A stretch of DNA of 64,000 nt from JAWRCU01 sp033542235 (GTDB lineage: Bacteria > Pseudomonadota > Alphaproteobacteria > Rhizobiales > Rhizobiaceae), in assembly GCF_033542235.1 (NCBI RefSeq), contig NZ_JAWRCU010000013.1, positions 1 to 64,000 of the forward strand. Direction: 5' to 3'. The notes beneath the pieces are model-generated. The model was not told where the DNA came from, did not search any database, and was given only the letters and a program-made list of their open reading frames with translations. Positions 26,906 to 35,340 of this stretch are shown piece by piece. Both the position numbers and the translations under genes were made by a program. The first letter of the stretch is position 1, and the number at the start of each line of letters is the position of its first letter.

Positions 26906-27934
26906 TCACTGCGCCGGCTTGTAGATCTGGTCGAAGGTGCCGCCATCGCCGAAGTGATAGGGCTGCGCTTTCTTCCATCCGCCGAAGATCGGGTCGTCGA
27001 TGGTGACCAGCTTCAGTTTCGGCTGCCAGGCAAGTAGCTCGGCCGGCACGACGTCAGGCTTCGCAGGTCGGTAATGGTGCTTGGCGATGAGCTGCTGCCC
27101 TTCGTCCGAATAGAGATAGTTGAGATAGGCCTCGGCAATCTTGCGCGTGCCCTTGGCGTCGACATTGGCATCGACGACAGCGACCGGCGGCTCGGCGAGG
27201 ATCGATTGCGGCGGAACGACGATGTCGAACTGGTCGGCGCCGAATTCGTCGAGGGCGAGATAAGCCTCGTTCTCCCAGGCAAGCAGCACGTCACCGAGAC
27301 CCTTCTCGGCGAAGGTCACGGTAGAGCCGCGCGCACCGGTGTCGAGGACCGGAACATGCCCGTAAAGATTGCCGACATATTGCTTGATCTTGGCTTCGTC
27401 GCCGCCGAACTGGCTGTGAGCCCAGGCCCAGGCTGCCAAATAATTCCAGCGGGCGCCTCCGGAGGTCTTGGGGTTCGGCGTGATGACCTGCACGTCCTCC
27501 TTGACGAGGTCGCCCCAGTCCTTGATGCCTTTCGGGTTGCCTTTGCGCACGAGGAAGACGATCGTTGACGTATAGGGTGAAGCGTTGTGCGGCAGCCGCG
27601 TGCGCCAATCCGGGTTGATCTTCTTTGAATTGTCGACGATCGCATTAATGTCGCTCTCGAGGGCTAGCGTCACGACGTCGGCGTCTAGCCCGTCGATGAC
27701 CGCGCGGGCCTGTTTGCCGGAACCGCCATGAGATTGCTGGACGGTGACAGCCTCGCCGGTATCGGCCTTCCACTTGGCGGCGAAGGCCTCGTTGAAATCC
27801 TTGTAGAGTTCTCGTGTGGGGTCGTAGGAAACGTTGAGCAGAGTCGTGTCCGCGAATGCGAAGCCGAGGACGCCGAATTGAACCGCGCCGGCCAGGAGCG
27901 TGGCAAGCAGCTTGGTCTTGAGCGATCCGGTCAT
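26906..27934 (-). CDS. Sulfate-binding periplasmic protein
   Basis: 342 residues with a cleavable signal peptide (ending GFAFA). The mature protein begins with NVSYDPTRELYKDFN and has the sulfate-pocket motif SHGGSGKQARAVIDGLDADVVTLAL and the later TSGGARWNYLAAWAWA. This is the CysP/Sbp family; I cannot decide between sulfate- and thiosulfate-preferring types. First gene of the operon. Confidence 0.93.
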   Translation of the reverse strand: MTGSLKTKLLATLLAGAVQFGVLGFAFADTTLLNVSYDPTRELYKDFNEAFAAKWKADTGEAVTVQQSHGGSGKQARAVIDGLDADVVTLALESDINAIVDNSKKINPDWRTRLPHNASPYTSTIVFLVRKGNPKGIKDWGDLVKEDVQVITPNPKTSGGARWNYLAAWAWAHSQFGGDEAKIKQYVGNLYGHVPVLDTGARGSTVTFAEKGLGDVLLAWENEAYLALDEFGADQFDIVVPPQSILAEPPVAVVDANVDAKGTRKIAEAYLNYLYSDEGQQLIAKHHYRPAKPDVVPAELLAWQPKLKLVTIDDPIFGGWKKAQPYHFGDGGTFDQIYKPAQ

Positions 27935-28329
27935 TGGTGCCTCTCCATTGATGACGCGGCTTAGTCTATTGAATTGCTAGAGATTAGAAACGCGCGCTTG
28001 GTTCGAATTGTTTCAGCGCGCGGCAAGAAATTTCCAAAAAAGGTGCGCCTGTCGAAACCGGATTGCTGCACATTAAGCAATGTGGCGGCTTTAGGGCCGA
28101 GGACGCTGCCGGCCTCGAGCGGCACCAAAGCGGAGCGAGGCATCGCGCATGTGTTTTTTTCGAGATTCGAAAAAACATGGTCGGGAAAGACGTTTCACCG
28201 TTTTCAGCCTCTCAATATTTGCTATGACACGGTTCCTGGAGGGCCCGGCCCGGTCGAACCGGCCGAGCAGGGCTGGTAATTGTCCAGTGAAAAGCGGTTT
28301 CGGTGAGGGCCGCGCCGGGAGGAACGTCA
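27935..28329. promoter_or_regulatory. Divergent promoter region, sulfate operon / xylB, with palindrome
   Basis: 395 bases without a credible gene. It holds a strong palindrome, TTTTTTCGA (28155-28163) / TCGAAAAAA (28167-28175) with a 3-base centre, and a weaker one, ATTGCT / AGCAAT (28062-28081). The first lies about 155 bases before xylB and about 220 before the sulfate-binding-protein start. It could be an operator; the flanking A and T runs would also suit a bidirectional stem. Confidence 0.45.
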
Positions 28330-29781
28330 ATGTATCTCGGGCTCGATCTCGGTACGTCGGGCGTCAAGGCCCTGCTGATCGACGCAGATCAAAAGACAAT
28401 CGCCTCTGCCAACGGCGCGCTTGAGGTCTCGCGGCCGCATCCCGGCTGGTCGGAACAGGCGCCGGCCAGTTGGATAAGGGCTACCGAAGAGGCGATTGGC
28501 AAGCTCAAGAGCTCGCACGGCACGGAGCTTTCCGCAGTGAAGGGCATCGGCCTTTCCGGCCAGATGCATGGCGCCACCCTGATCGACAGCCAAAACACGG
28601 TGCTGAGGCCCTGCATCCTGTGGAACGACACGCGCAGCCATGCAGAAGCTGCCGCGCTCGACGGCGATCCGCGGTTTCGGGAACTTACAGGCAATATCGT
28701 ATTTCCAGGGTTCACCGCCCCGAAGCTCGCCTGGGTCAGGAAAAACGAGCCGCAGGTCTTCAAGCAGGTCGCCAAGGTGCTGCTGCCGAAGGACTATCTG
28801 AGGCTCTGGCTCACCGGCGAGCATATCTCGGAAATGTCCGACTCGGCCGGTACGTCCTGGCTCGACGTCGCACATCGCGTCTGGTCTGCCGAATTGCTCG
28901 CCGCTACCGATCTCGAAGAGAGGCACATGCCGAGGCTGGTCGAGGGCACCGAGCCCGGCGGCAGGCTGCGCGACGAGCTCGCGGCAGCCTGGGGCATGAG
29001 CAAGGGGGGCGTGGTGGCCGGCGGAGCCGGCGACAATGCTGCCTCCGCCTGCGGCATGGGTACGGTGCGACCGGGTGCTGCCTTCGCGTCGATCGGCACG
29101 TCGGGCGTCCTGTTTGCCGCCAACGGCGCCTACCTGCCCAATCCAAAGAGCGCGGTGCATACTTTTTGCCATGCGCTTCCGAATGCCTGGCATCAGATGG
29201 GCGTGATCCTGTCGGCAACGGACTCGCTCAACTGGCTGTCCCAGATCACGGGAAAGTCGGCGGGCGACCTGACAAGAGAGCTTGGCGAAGAGCTGAAGGC
29301 GCCCGGCAGCGTGACGTTCCTGCCTTACCTTTCCGGAGAACGCACGCCGTACAATGATGCGGCGATCCGCGGCTCGTTCACAGGGCTCGGTCATGAGTCC
29401 GGCCGGGCCCAACTGACCCAGGCCGTGCTCGAAGGCGTGGCCTTCGCCTTCCGAGATAGCCAGGAGGCGCTGAGAGCCGCGGGCACCGAGCTCGGCAAGG
29501 TCACCGCAATCGGCGGCGGGTCGCGCTCGCGCTATTGGCTGAAGTCGATAGCGACCGCGCTCGGCATTCCCCTTCACATTCCGGCTGAGGGCGATTTCGG
29601 GGCTGCGTTCGGAGCCGCGCGCCTCGGGCTCATTGCTGCCGAGAATGCCGATCCGCTGACGATCTGCACAGAGCCGGCGACTGCCGAGACGATCGAGCCG
29701 GATCGCGGGCTCGCCGATGCCTATGCGGAAGCGTATGGGCGCTATCGGGCGCTCTACCCGGCGATCCGGGGAACGATGTGA
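28330..29781 (+). CDS. xylB: Xylulokinase
   Basis: 483 residues, FGGY carbohydrate kinase family. The N-terminal phosphate-binding region YLGLDLGTSGVKALLID, the substrate-site segment GLSGQMHGATLID, the second phosphate loop GTSGVLFAANG and the adenosine motif AIGGGSRSRYW are all visible. It phosphorylates D-xylulose formed by XylA. The ATG at 28330 follows GGGAGGAACG; the frame open from 28303 lacks a better start. A repeat region and a small divergent gene separate it from xylA. Confidence 0.94.
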   Translation: MYLGLDLGTSGVKALLIDADQKTIASANGALEVSRPHPGWSEQAPASWIRATEEAIGKLKSSHGTELSAVKGIGLSGQMHGATLIDSQNTVLRPCILWNDTRSHAEAAALDGDPRFRELTGNIVFPGFTAPKLAWVRKNEPQVFKQVAKVLLPKDYLRLWLTGEHISEMSDSAGTSWLDVAHRVWSAELLAATDLEERHMPRLVEGTEPGGRLRDELAAAWGMSKGGVVAGGAGDNAASACGMGTVRPGAAFASIGTSGVLFAANGAYLPNPKSAVHTFCHALPNAWHQMGVILSATDSLNWLSQITGKSAGDLTRELGEELKAPGSVTFLPYLSGERTPYNDAAIRGSFTGLGHESGRAQLTQAVLEGVAFAFRDSQEALRAAGTELGKVTAIGGGSRSRYWLKSIATALGIPLHIPAEGDFGAAFGAARLGLIAAENADPLTICTEPATAETIEPDRGLADAYAEAYGRYRALYPAIRGTM

Positions 29782-29902
29782 GCGTCGAGCTGGCCCCCTC
29801 CACCACGCTTCCGCCTTCGTCCTCCGGGCTTCGGCGGACAGGTCGCGTGGTTCTCCTTACGCGTAAACGCGAGGCAATCGCGTATGGTGGGACAGAACCC
29901 CG

Positions 29903-30030
29903 CTCCGCCTCGCTTCGCTCGGCACCTCTCCCCCTCAAAAGGGGAGAGGAAGGGCGCCTGGCATTGCGGCCGGCGCTTCCTCTCCCCCGTCGATCCAGGG
30001 AGAGGTGGTTCGCGAAGCGAACCGGAGTGG
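29903..30030. repeat. Palindromic intergenic element, third type
   Basis: Inverted arms CGCTTCGCTCGGCACCTCTCCC at the left (from 29909) and GAGAGGTGGTTCGCGAAGCG at the right. Each includes a CCTCTCCCC / GGGGAGAGG-type hairpin, separated by about 40 bases. It fills most of the 296-base gap 29782-30077 after xylB. A related cassette type to the others in the window, but with different outer ends. Confidence 0.6.
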
Positions 30031-30077
30031 GGGGCGACCTCATAGGCGATTACTTCGCCGCACAGCTGGGCACTCCC

Positions 30078-30440
30078 TCACTGCGCCGGTACCTTGTCGA
30101 GAAAACCAGTCACACGCGCCATGCGGCCGCCGGTGACGGTCACGAAGTCGGTGCCTTCGATCGGCGCTTCGATGCCATCGGGACCAAGCGTCCACGAGAA
30201 GCGCAGATTGTCGCCGAAGCCGTTCGCTTCACCCTTCAGCGCAAAGCGAAAGCCGGGGAAGCGTTCGTGGACGCCCGCAATGAGCTGGTCGATGCCGGTA
30301 TGGCCGTCGCCCTGCATGACGGGATCGCGATACGCGACCTCGGCCGCAAAGAGCTTTTCGATCATGGCCTTGCGCCTTGTGGCGTCGGTCTCGTTCCAGG
30401 CAGCGATATAGGCGGCAGCGAGATTGGCGTGTTCGGACAT
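30078..30440 (-). CDS. SnoaL-like / NTF2-fold protein
   Basis: 120 residues. The pattern AAAYIAAWNETDATRRKAMIEKLFA...YRDPVMQGDGHTGIDQLIAGVHERFPGFRF is typical of SnoaL-like polyketide-cyclase/NTF2 domains, which bind or isomerise small molecules. The substrate is unknown. The ATG at 30440 has AGGAG upstream; the in-frame extension to 30578 overlaps the xylA promoter. It lies divergent from xylA across a 137-base gap containing a palindrome. Confidence 0.75.
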   Translation of the reverse strand: MSEHANLAAAYIAAWNETDATRRKAMIEKLFAAEVAYRDPVMQGDGHTGIDQLIAGVHERFPGFRFALKGEANGFGDNLRFSWTLGPDGIEAPIEGTDFVTVTGGRMARVTGFLDKVPAQ

Positions 30441-30504
30441 CTGAGTTCTCCTTGTCGTCTCGGGTTGGACAAGCCCGTTTTCCGACAGCGGGGAGACCAA
30501 ACCA

Positions 30505-30521
30505 ATTACCGGGCAGGTAAT
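30505..30521. promoter_or_regulatory. Palindrome ATTACC-GGGCA-GGTAAT between the SnoaL-like gene and xylA
   Basis: Perfect 6-base arms with a 5-base spacer. It lies about 65 bases upstream of the SnoaL-like start and 57 upstream of xylA, the position of an operator that could serve either gene. No regulator gene is adjacent. Confidence 0.4.
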
Positions 30522-30577
30522 AGTTCTCCGACATCTATCAGCCTTGCATCTGAGCATCTCTCGGGAGGAGTTCGTCA

Positions 30578-31888
30578 ATGAGCACGGGTTTTTTCGGCGA
30601 TATCAAGCCGGTCAAGTATGAGGGACCGGATTCGACCAATCCGCTCGCCTATCGCTTCTACAACAAGGACGAGATCGTTGCCGGAAAGCGCATGGAGGAC
30701 CACCTGCGCTTCGCCGTTGCCTACTGGCACTCCTTCGCCTGGCCGGGCGGCGATCCGTTCGGCGGCCAGACCTTCGAGCGGCCGTGGTTCGGCGACACGA
30801 TGGAGAAGGCAAAGCTCAAGGCGGACGTTGCCTTCGAGATGTTCACGCTGCTCGGGGTCCCTTTCTTCTGCTTCCACGATGCAGACGTCAGGCCCGAAGG
30901 CAAAAACTTTGCCGAGAGTGCCGCGCGGCTCGACGAGATCGTCGACATATTCGAGCGGAAGATCAAAGAGACCGGCGTGAAGCTGCTCTGGGGCACGGCG
31001 AACCTCTTCTCGCATCGCCGCTTCATGGCGGGTGCTGCCACCAATCCGGACCCGGACGTGTTCGCCTATGCCGCGGCGACGGTGAAGAAGTGCATCGACG
31101 CCACCAAGCGCCTGAACGGCGAAAATTACGTGCTTTGGGGTGGGCGCGAGGGCTATGAGACGCTGCTCAATACCGACCTGAAGCGCGAATCGGAGCAGGC
31201 CGGGCGTTTCCTGTCGCTGGTCGTCGACTACAAGCACAAAATTGGCTTCAAAGGCACGATCCTGATCGAGCCGAAGCCGCAGGAGCCGACCAAGCACCAG
31301 TACGACTATGATGTCGCGACGGTCTACGGCTTCCTCAAGCGCTTCGGGCTCGAGAAGGAAGTGAAGGTGAACATTGAGCAGGGCCATGCCATTTTGGCTG
31401 GCCACTCGTTCGAGCATGAGCTGGCGCTGGCCAATGCGCTCGGCATCTTCGGCTCGATCGACATGAACCGCAACGACTACCAGTCAGGCTGGGATACCGA
31501 CCAGTTCCCCAACAACGTGCCGGAGATGGCGCTCGCCTATTACCAGATCCTGCAGGGTGGCGGCTTCACCACCGGCGGCACCAATTTCGACGCCAAGCTG
31601 CGCCGCCAGTCGCTCGATCCCGAGGATCTGCTGATTGCCCATATCGGCGCGATGGACTGCTGCGCGCGCGGCCTGAAGGCGGCGGCGAAGATGATCGAGG
31701 AGAAGGCTCTATCGGGTCCCCTGGAAGCGCGTTATGCCGGCTGGAGCAGCTCCGAGGCCCAGGCGATGCTTGCCGGGAAGCGGACCCTGGAGGAGATTGC
31801 CGAACGGGTGGTGAAAGAGCATATCGAGCCGCAACCGAGATCTGGCAGGCAGGAGCTGCTCGAGAATATCGTCAACCGGTACGTGTGA
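30578..31888 (+). CDS. xylA: Xylose isomerase
   Basis: 436 residues, the usual length for class II xylose isomerases, converting D-xylose to D-xylulose. Motifs are FHDADVRPEG (with the catalytic His), VLWGGREGYETLLNTD, the metal-binding IEPKPQEPTKHQYD and VNIEQGHAILAGHSFEHE, and DMNRNDYQSGWDTDQFP. The ATG at 30578 has GGGAGGAG upstream. Followed 14 bases later by uxuA. Confidence 0.97.
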   Translation: MSTGFFGDIKPVKYEGPDSTNPLAYRFYNKDEIVAGKRMEDHLRFAVAYWHSFAWPGGDPFGGQTFERPWFGDTMEKAKLKADVAFEMFTLLGVPFFCFHDADVRPEGKNFAESAARLDEIVDIFERKIKETGVKLLWGTANLFSHRRFMAGAATNPDPDVFAYAAATVKKCIDATKRLNGENYVLWGGREGYETLLNTDLKRESEQAGRFLSLVVDYKHKIGFKGTILIEPKPQEPTKHQYDYDVATVYGFLKRFGLEKEVKVNIEQGHAILAGHSFEHELALANALGIFGSIDMNRNDYQSGWDTDQFPNNVPEMALAYYQILQGGGFTTGGTNFDAKLRRQSLDPEDLLIAHIGAMDCCARGLKAAAKMIEEKALSGPLEARYAGWSSSEAQAMLAGKRTLEEIAERVVKEHIEPQPRSGRQELLENIVNRYV

Positions 31889-31902
31889 GGCACTGAGATA
31901 AA

Positions 31903-33114
31903 ATGAGACAGACCTGGCGCTGGTTCGGACCAGTCGACAAGGTGACGCTCGCCGATGCCCGGCAGGCGGGCGTCGAGGGCATCGTAACGGCGTTGCATCA
32001 CGTCGCAACCGGCGCGGTATGGACACCGGAGGAGATAGAGAAACGCCAGCGGGAGGTAGCCTTCCATCCCGACGGATCGATGACGCATCTCGCCTGGGAA
32101 GTGGTCGAAAGCCTTCCGGTCTCGGAGGCGATCAAGACGCAGACCGGTGAGTGGCGCACGCATATCGCCCACTACCGCCGCAGCCTGGAGAACCTGGCCC
32201 GCGCCGGCATTCGGGTGATCTGCTACAACTTCATGCCGGTGATCGACTGGACGCGCACGGACCTTTACTGGCGCGTGCCGCATGGCGGCACGGCGATGCG
32301 CTTCGATCTCGCCGATTTCGCGGCTTTCGACATCTACGTGCTCAAGCGCAAGGGCGCGAGCGAGGACTATTCCGAGCCTGTCGCGGCGGAAGCGGCGAAG
32401 CGCTTCGCCGGATTGAACGAGGCGCAACAACAGAAGCTTGCGGCAAACGTTGTCGCCGGACTGCCTGGCACCCAGGAGCACTGGACGCTGGATACCGTGA
32501 AGACGCATCTTGCGACCTATGACGGGATCGGGACGGAGAAGCTGCGCAAGCATTTCATCGACTTCCTGTCGGAAGTCGCGCCGCATGCCGAGGAACTCGG
32601 GCTGAGGCTCTGCTGCCACCCCGATGATCCGCCATTCCCCTTGCTCGGCCTGCCACGCATCATGTCCACACTTGCCGACTACAAGGCCGTGCTGGACGCG
32701 GTGGATGTACCGGCGAACGGCGCCACCTTCTGCTCGGGCTCGCTCGGCGCCAGGCCGGACAACGACCTGCCGGCGATGGTCAAGGCGTTGGGGCCACGCA
32801 TCCATTTCGTGCATCTGCGCAATGTGCGGCGGGACAGCGAGGAAGTGCCGTGCTCCTTCTTCGAGGATGAGCATCTCGCCGGGCAGACCGACATGGTGGC
32901 AGTGGTCGCCGAGTTGCTTGCCGAAGAAAAGCGCCGGCGCAAGGAAGGCCGGGTCGATGCCGAAATTCCCATGCGGCCGGACCATGGCCAGGATATTCTC
33001 GACGATCTGAAGCGGGGTGCGCAGCCCGGATATCCGGCAATCGGTCGGCTGAAGGGCCTCGCCGAACTGCGTGGCGTAATGGCTGCGCTCAATCATCCGA
33101 GCCGGGGATCGTGA
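31903..33114 (+). CDS. uxuA: Mannonate dehydratase
   Basis: 403 residues with the UxuA pattern (MRQTWRWFGPVDKVTLADARQAG, YNFMPVIDWTRTDL, CCHPDDPPFPLLGLPRI, FVHLRNVRRD, RPDHGQDIL). It dehydrates D-mannonate to 2-keto-3-deoxygluconate in glucuronate catabolism. It overlaps the next gene (GTGA), so the two are coupled and would act in sequence. Confidence 0.96.
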   Translation: MRQTWRWFGPVDKVTLADARQAGVEGIVTALHHVATGAVWTPEEIEKRQREVAFHPDGSMTHLAWEVVESLPVSEAIKTQTGEWRTHIAHYRRSLENLARAGIRVICYNFMPVIDWTRTDLYWRVPHGGTAMRFDLADFAAFDIYVLKRKGASEDYSEPVAAEAAKRFAGLNEAQQQKLAANVVAGLPGTQEHWTLDTVKTHLATYDGIGTEKLRKHFIDFLSEVAPHAEELGLRLCCHPDDPPFPLLGLPRIMSTLADYKAVLDAVDVPANGATFCSGSLGARPDNDLPAMVKALGPRIHFVHLRNVRRDSEEVPCSFFEDEHLAGQTDMVAVVAELLAEEKRRRKEGRVDAEIPMRPDHGQDILDDLKRGAQPGYPAIGRLKGLAELRGVMAALNHPSRGS

Positions 33115-34583
33115 GCAGCCGGCGACTCAAATATCTCTCAGCCGTGGCAAAGAGCGTTCGGCAGCCGCGCTACGACCGTAATGGCGCGAGCGGCATCGTG
33201 CACATCGGCGTCGGCGCGTTCCACAAGGCGCATCAGGCCGTCTATACGGACGATGCGATGGAAAAATCCGGCGGCGGCTGGATGATTACCGGCGTCAGTC
33301 TGCGCTCGCCGGAAGCGGCAGATGCGCTCAACCCCCAGAAGGGCCTCTACACTCTGCTCACGCGAGGGCCGGAAGGCACTTCGGCGCGGGTGGTCGGGAG
33401 CATCAGGCGGGTGCTTGTGGCGCCGAATGACCCGGACTTGCCGCTGGCGGCGCTCGTCAAAGCCGAAACGAAGATTGTCAGCCTGACCATAACCGAAAAG
33501 GGCTATGGTCTCGATCCGAAAACCGGTGGACTCGACCGCAATCATCCGGCGATCGCGGCCGATCTTGCTGATCGGGAGAGCATCCAAAGCGCACTGGGCT
33601 TCATCGTCTCCGCGCTTCACGTGCGGAAAGCCGCCGGGCTGCCGCCTTTCACTGTGCTCTCCTGCGACAACCTCCCTTCGAACGGCAAGGTGCTGCGCCG
33701 GCTCGTCCTGGAGTTCGCGGCGGCGCGCGACCGGGCGATCGTTTCCCATATCGAGAACGAGGTAAGCTTTCCCTCGACCATGGTCGACCGCATCACGCCG
33801 GCGAGCACGGACAAGACCTTCGCCGACGCCGAGGCTCTGATCGGATGCAAGGACAAAGCGGCGGTCGAAACCGAGCCGTTCTCGCAATGGATCATCGAGG
33901 ACGATTTCGTCGGCGGCCGGCCGGATTGGGAAGCAGGTGGCGCGGTGTTCGTGAAGGACGTAGCGCCTTACGAGAAAATGAAGCTTCGGATGCTCAATGG
34001 CACGCATTCGATGCTTGCCTATGCCGGTTTCATCGCGGGCCATCAGTATGTCCGGGATGTGATGACCGACATTGCCCTGGCTCGCCTCGTGCGGCGGCAT
34101 ATCGAGGCGGCTTCCCGGACGCTCGATCCGGTTCCGGGCGTCGATCTTGCCCGCTACGCCGACGAGCTCGTTGAACGATTCGCCAATCCGGCAATCGCGC
34201 ATCAGACTTATCAGATCGCCATGGACGGCACGCAAAAGCTGCCGCAGAGGCTGGTTGAGCCCGCCATCATTGCGCTCAAGCGTGGCTTGCCCTTGGATGC
34301 CTACGCCTTCGCGGTCGCAGCCTGGATGCGCTACGTTCTAGGCACCAAGGAGAGCGGCGAGAAATATTCGCTGCGCGACCCGCGCGAGGCGGAAATCGCA
34401 AAGCTGATCGATGGGGTGAGCGACGCAGGCTCGATTGTCGATCGGCTACTCGGCTTGTCGGGGCTGTTTCCAGAGGAGCTGACGGGCTCGGAGAAATGGC
34501 GCGGTGCCGTGAAAGGCCGCCTCGAGATGATGCTGGCGAAAGGCATGCGCGCGGCAATCGAAAAAGAAAGTGCCGGTCAGTAA
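33111..34583 (+). CDS. Fructuronate reductase / mannitol dehydrogenase family
   Basis: 490 residues, polyol-specific long-chain dehydrogenase. The Rossmann motif GIVHIGVGAFHKAHQAVYTDD, the NAD-contact region LSCDNLPSNG and the catalytic-domain KLRMLNGTHSMLAYAG are visible. Coupling to uxuA favours fructuronate reductase (UxuB), which makes mannonate from fructuronate; mannitol dehydrogenase is the alternative in the same family. The GTG start overlaps the uxuA stop. Confidence 0.88.
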   Translation: MSSRRLKYLSAVAKSVRQPRYDRNGASGIVHIGVGAFHKAHQAVYTDDAMEKSGGGWMITGVSLRSPEAADALNPQKGLYTLLTRGPEGTSARVVGSIRRVLVAPNDPDLPLAALVKAETKIVSLTITEKGYGLDPKTGGLDRNHPAIAADLADRESIQSALGFIVSALHVRKAAGLPPFTVLSCDNLPSNGKVLRRLVLEFAAARDRAIVSHIENEVSFPSTMVDRITPASTDKTFADAEALIGCKDKAAVETEPFSQWIIEDDFVGGRPDWEAGGAVFVKDVAPYEKMKLRMLNGTHSMLAYAGFIAGHQYVRDVMTDIALARLVRRHIEAASRTLDPVPGVDLARYADELVERFANPAIAHQTYQIAMDGTQKLPQRLVEPAIIALKRGLPLDAYAFAVAAWMRYVLGTKESGEKYSLRDPREAEIAKLIDGVSDAGSIVDRLLGLSGLFPEELTGSEKWRGAVKGRLEMMLAKGMRAAIEKESAGQ

Positions 34584-34605
34584 GCCGTCGCTCACGCGTT
34601 GAGCA

Positions 34606-35013
34606 TCATGCCTGGGTCCAGTCCTCGACATCAAGATCGGGCACCATTCGGAAGGCACCATCTTTGCTGACGAGTGTCGCGCCAACTGAAACGGCATGGG
34701 CGGCGATCAGCATATCGAGCGGGCCGAGCGGCTTGCCGATCTTTTCCATTCGGGCACGAAGGGCTCCGTAAGTCTGAGCGGTCTCGTGGGTGAACGGAAG
34801 GACCTGGATCTCCCTGAAAAACTTCTCGGTGACTGCGGCCAGAGCGGTTGCTTCAGGCCTGCGTCTCAGGCCGAATGTAGATTCCCCGTACGAAATGGCC
34901 GAGACGCAGATATCCGAGGGGGCTCTTCTGGCAATTTGGTGCAGGAGAACCGGCGTACGTTCTCTGACAGCTTTGCGGATTATGTTCGTATCGAGCATGT
35001 AGCGGGAAGTCAT
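34606..35013 (-). CDS. vapC: PIN-domain ribonuclease toxin VapC
   Basis: 135 residues. The four acidic PIN residues are visible as Asp8 (YMLDTN), Glu44 (SYGESTFG), Asp100 (PLDMLIAAHA) and Asp118 (SKDGAF). It is a Mg-dependent RNase, usually cutting tRNA or rRNA. It overlaps the antitoxin gene by 4 bases, the normal vapBC order. Confidence 0.9.
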   Translation of the reverse strand: MTSRYMLDTNIIRKAVRERTPVLLHQIARRAPSDICVSAISYGESTFGLRRRPEATALAAVTEKFFREIQVLPFTHETAQTYGALRARMEKIGKPLGPLDMLIAAHAVSVGATLVSKDGAFRMVPDLDVEDWTQA

Positions 35014-35273
35014 GCGAGCGGATCGTCACGTTCTTGAACGCCCTGATCGCGATCTTCCATAAAGCCTTCCAGTTCCTTTGGATCGACGGCAGCCAAGGCT
35101 GCAAAGAAGTCCTCCCACGAACCCGTCCGACGCGGCTCCTTTTCTGTAAGAAGGACCCCGCCCGTCACTGGATCACGGCGAACGTTCACTTCGGTCCCTT
35201 CGAAGCGAAATTCGGCTGGGAGACGCACGGCCTGGCTGCGCCCATTCTTGAAAAGTTTTGCTGTTGCGGTCAT
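35010..35273 (-). CDS. vapB: Antitoxin VapB
   Basis: 87 residues. The N-terminal AbrB/SpoVT-type DNA-binding segment is AKLFKNGRSQAVRLPAEFRFEG. The acidic C-terminal tail (WEDFFAALAAVDPKELEGFMEDRDQG) should wrap the toxin. A perfect palindrome 20 bases upstream of its start is the likely autoregulatory site. Confidence 0.88.
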   Translation of the reverse strand: MTATAKLFKNGRSQAVRLPAEFRFEGTEVNVRRDPVTGGVLLTEKEPRRTGSWEDFFAALAAVDPKELEGFMEDRDQGVQERDDPLA

Positions 35274-35293
35274 GTCCGCCTCCCGCCATGGTA

Positions 35294-35307
35294 TATATCA
35301 TGATATA
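35294..35307. promoter_or_regulatory. vapBC operator palindrome TATATCATGATATA
   Basis: Perfect 14-base palindrome about 20 bases upstream of vapB. VapB-type antitoxins bind such AT-rich palindromes to repress their own operon. The position overlaps the expected core promoter. Confidence 0.6.
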
Positions 35308-35340
35308 GATCACCTGTGCCAACTTGCAATGTCCAGTGCC

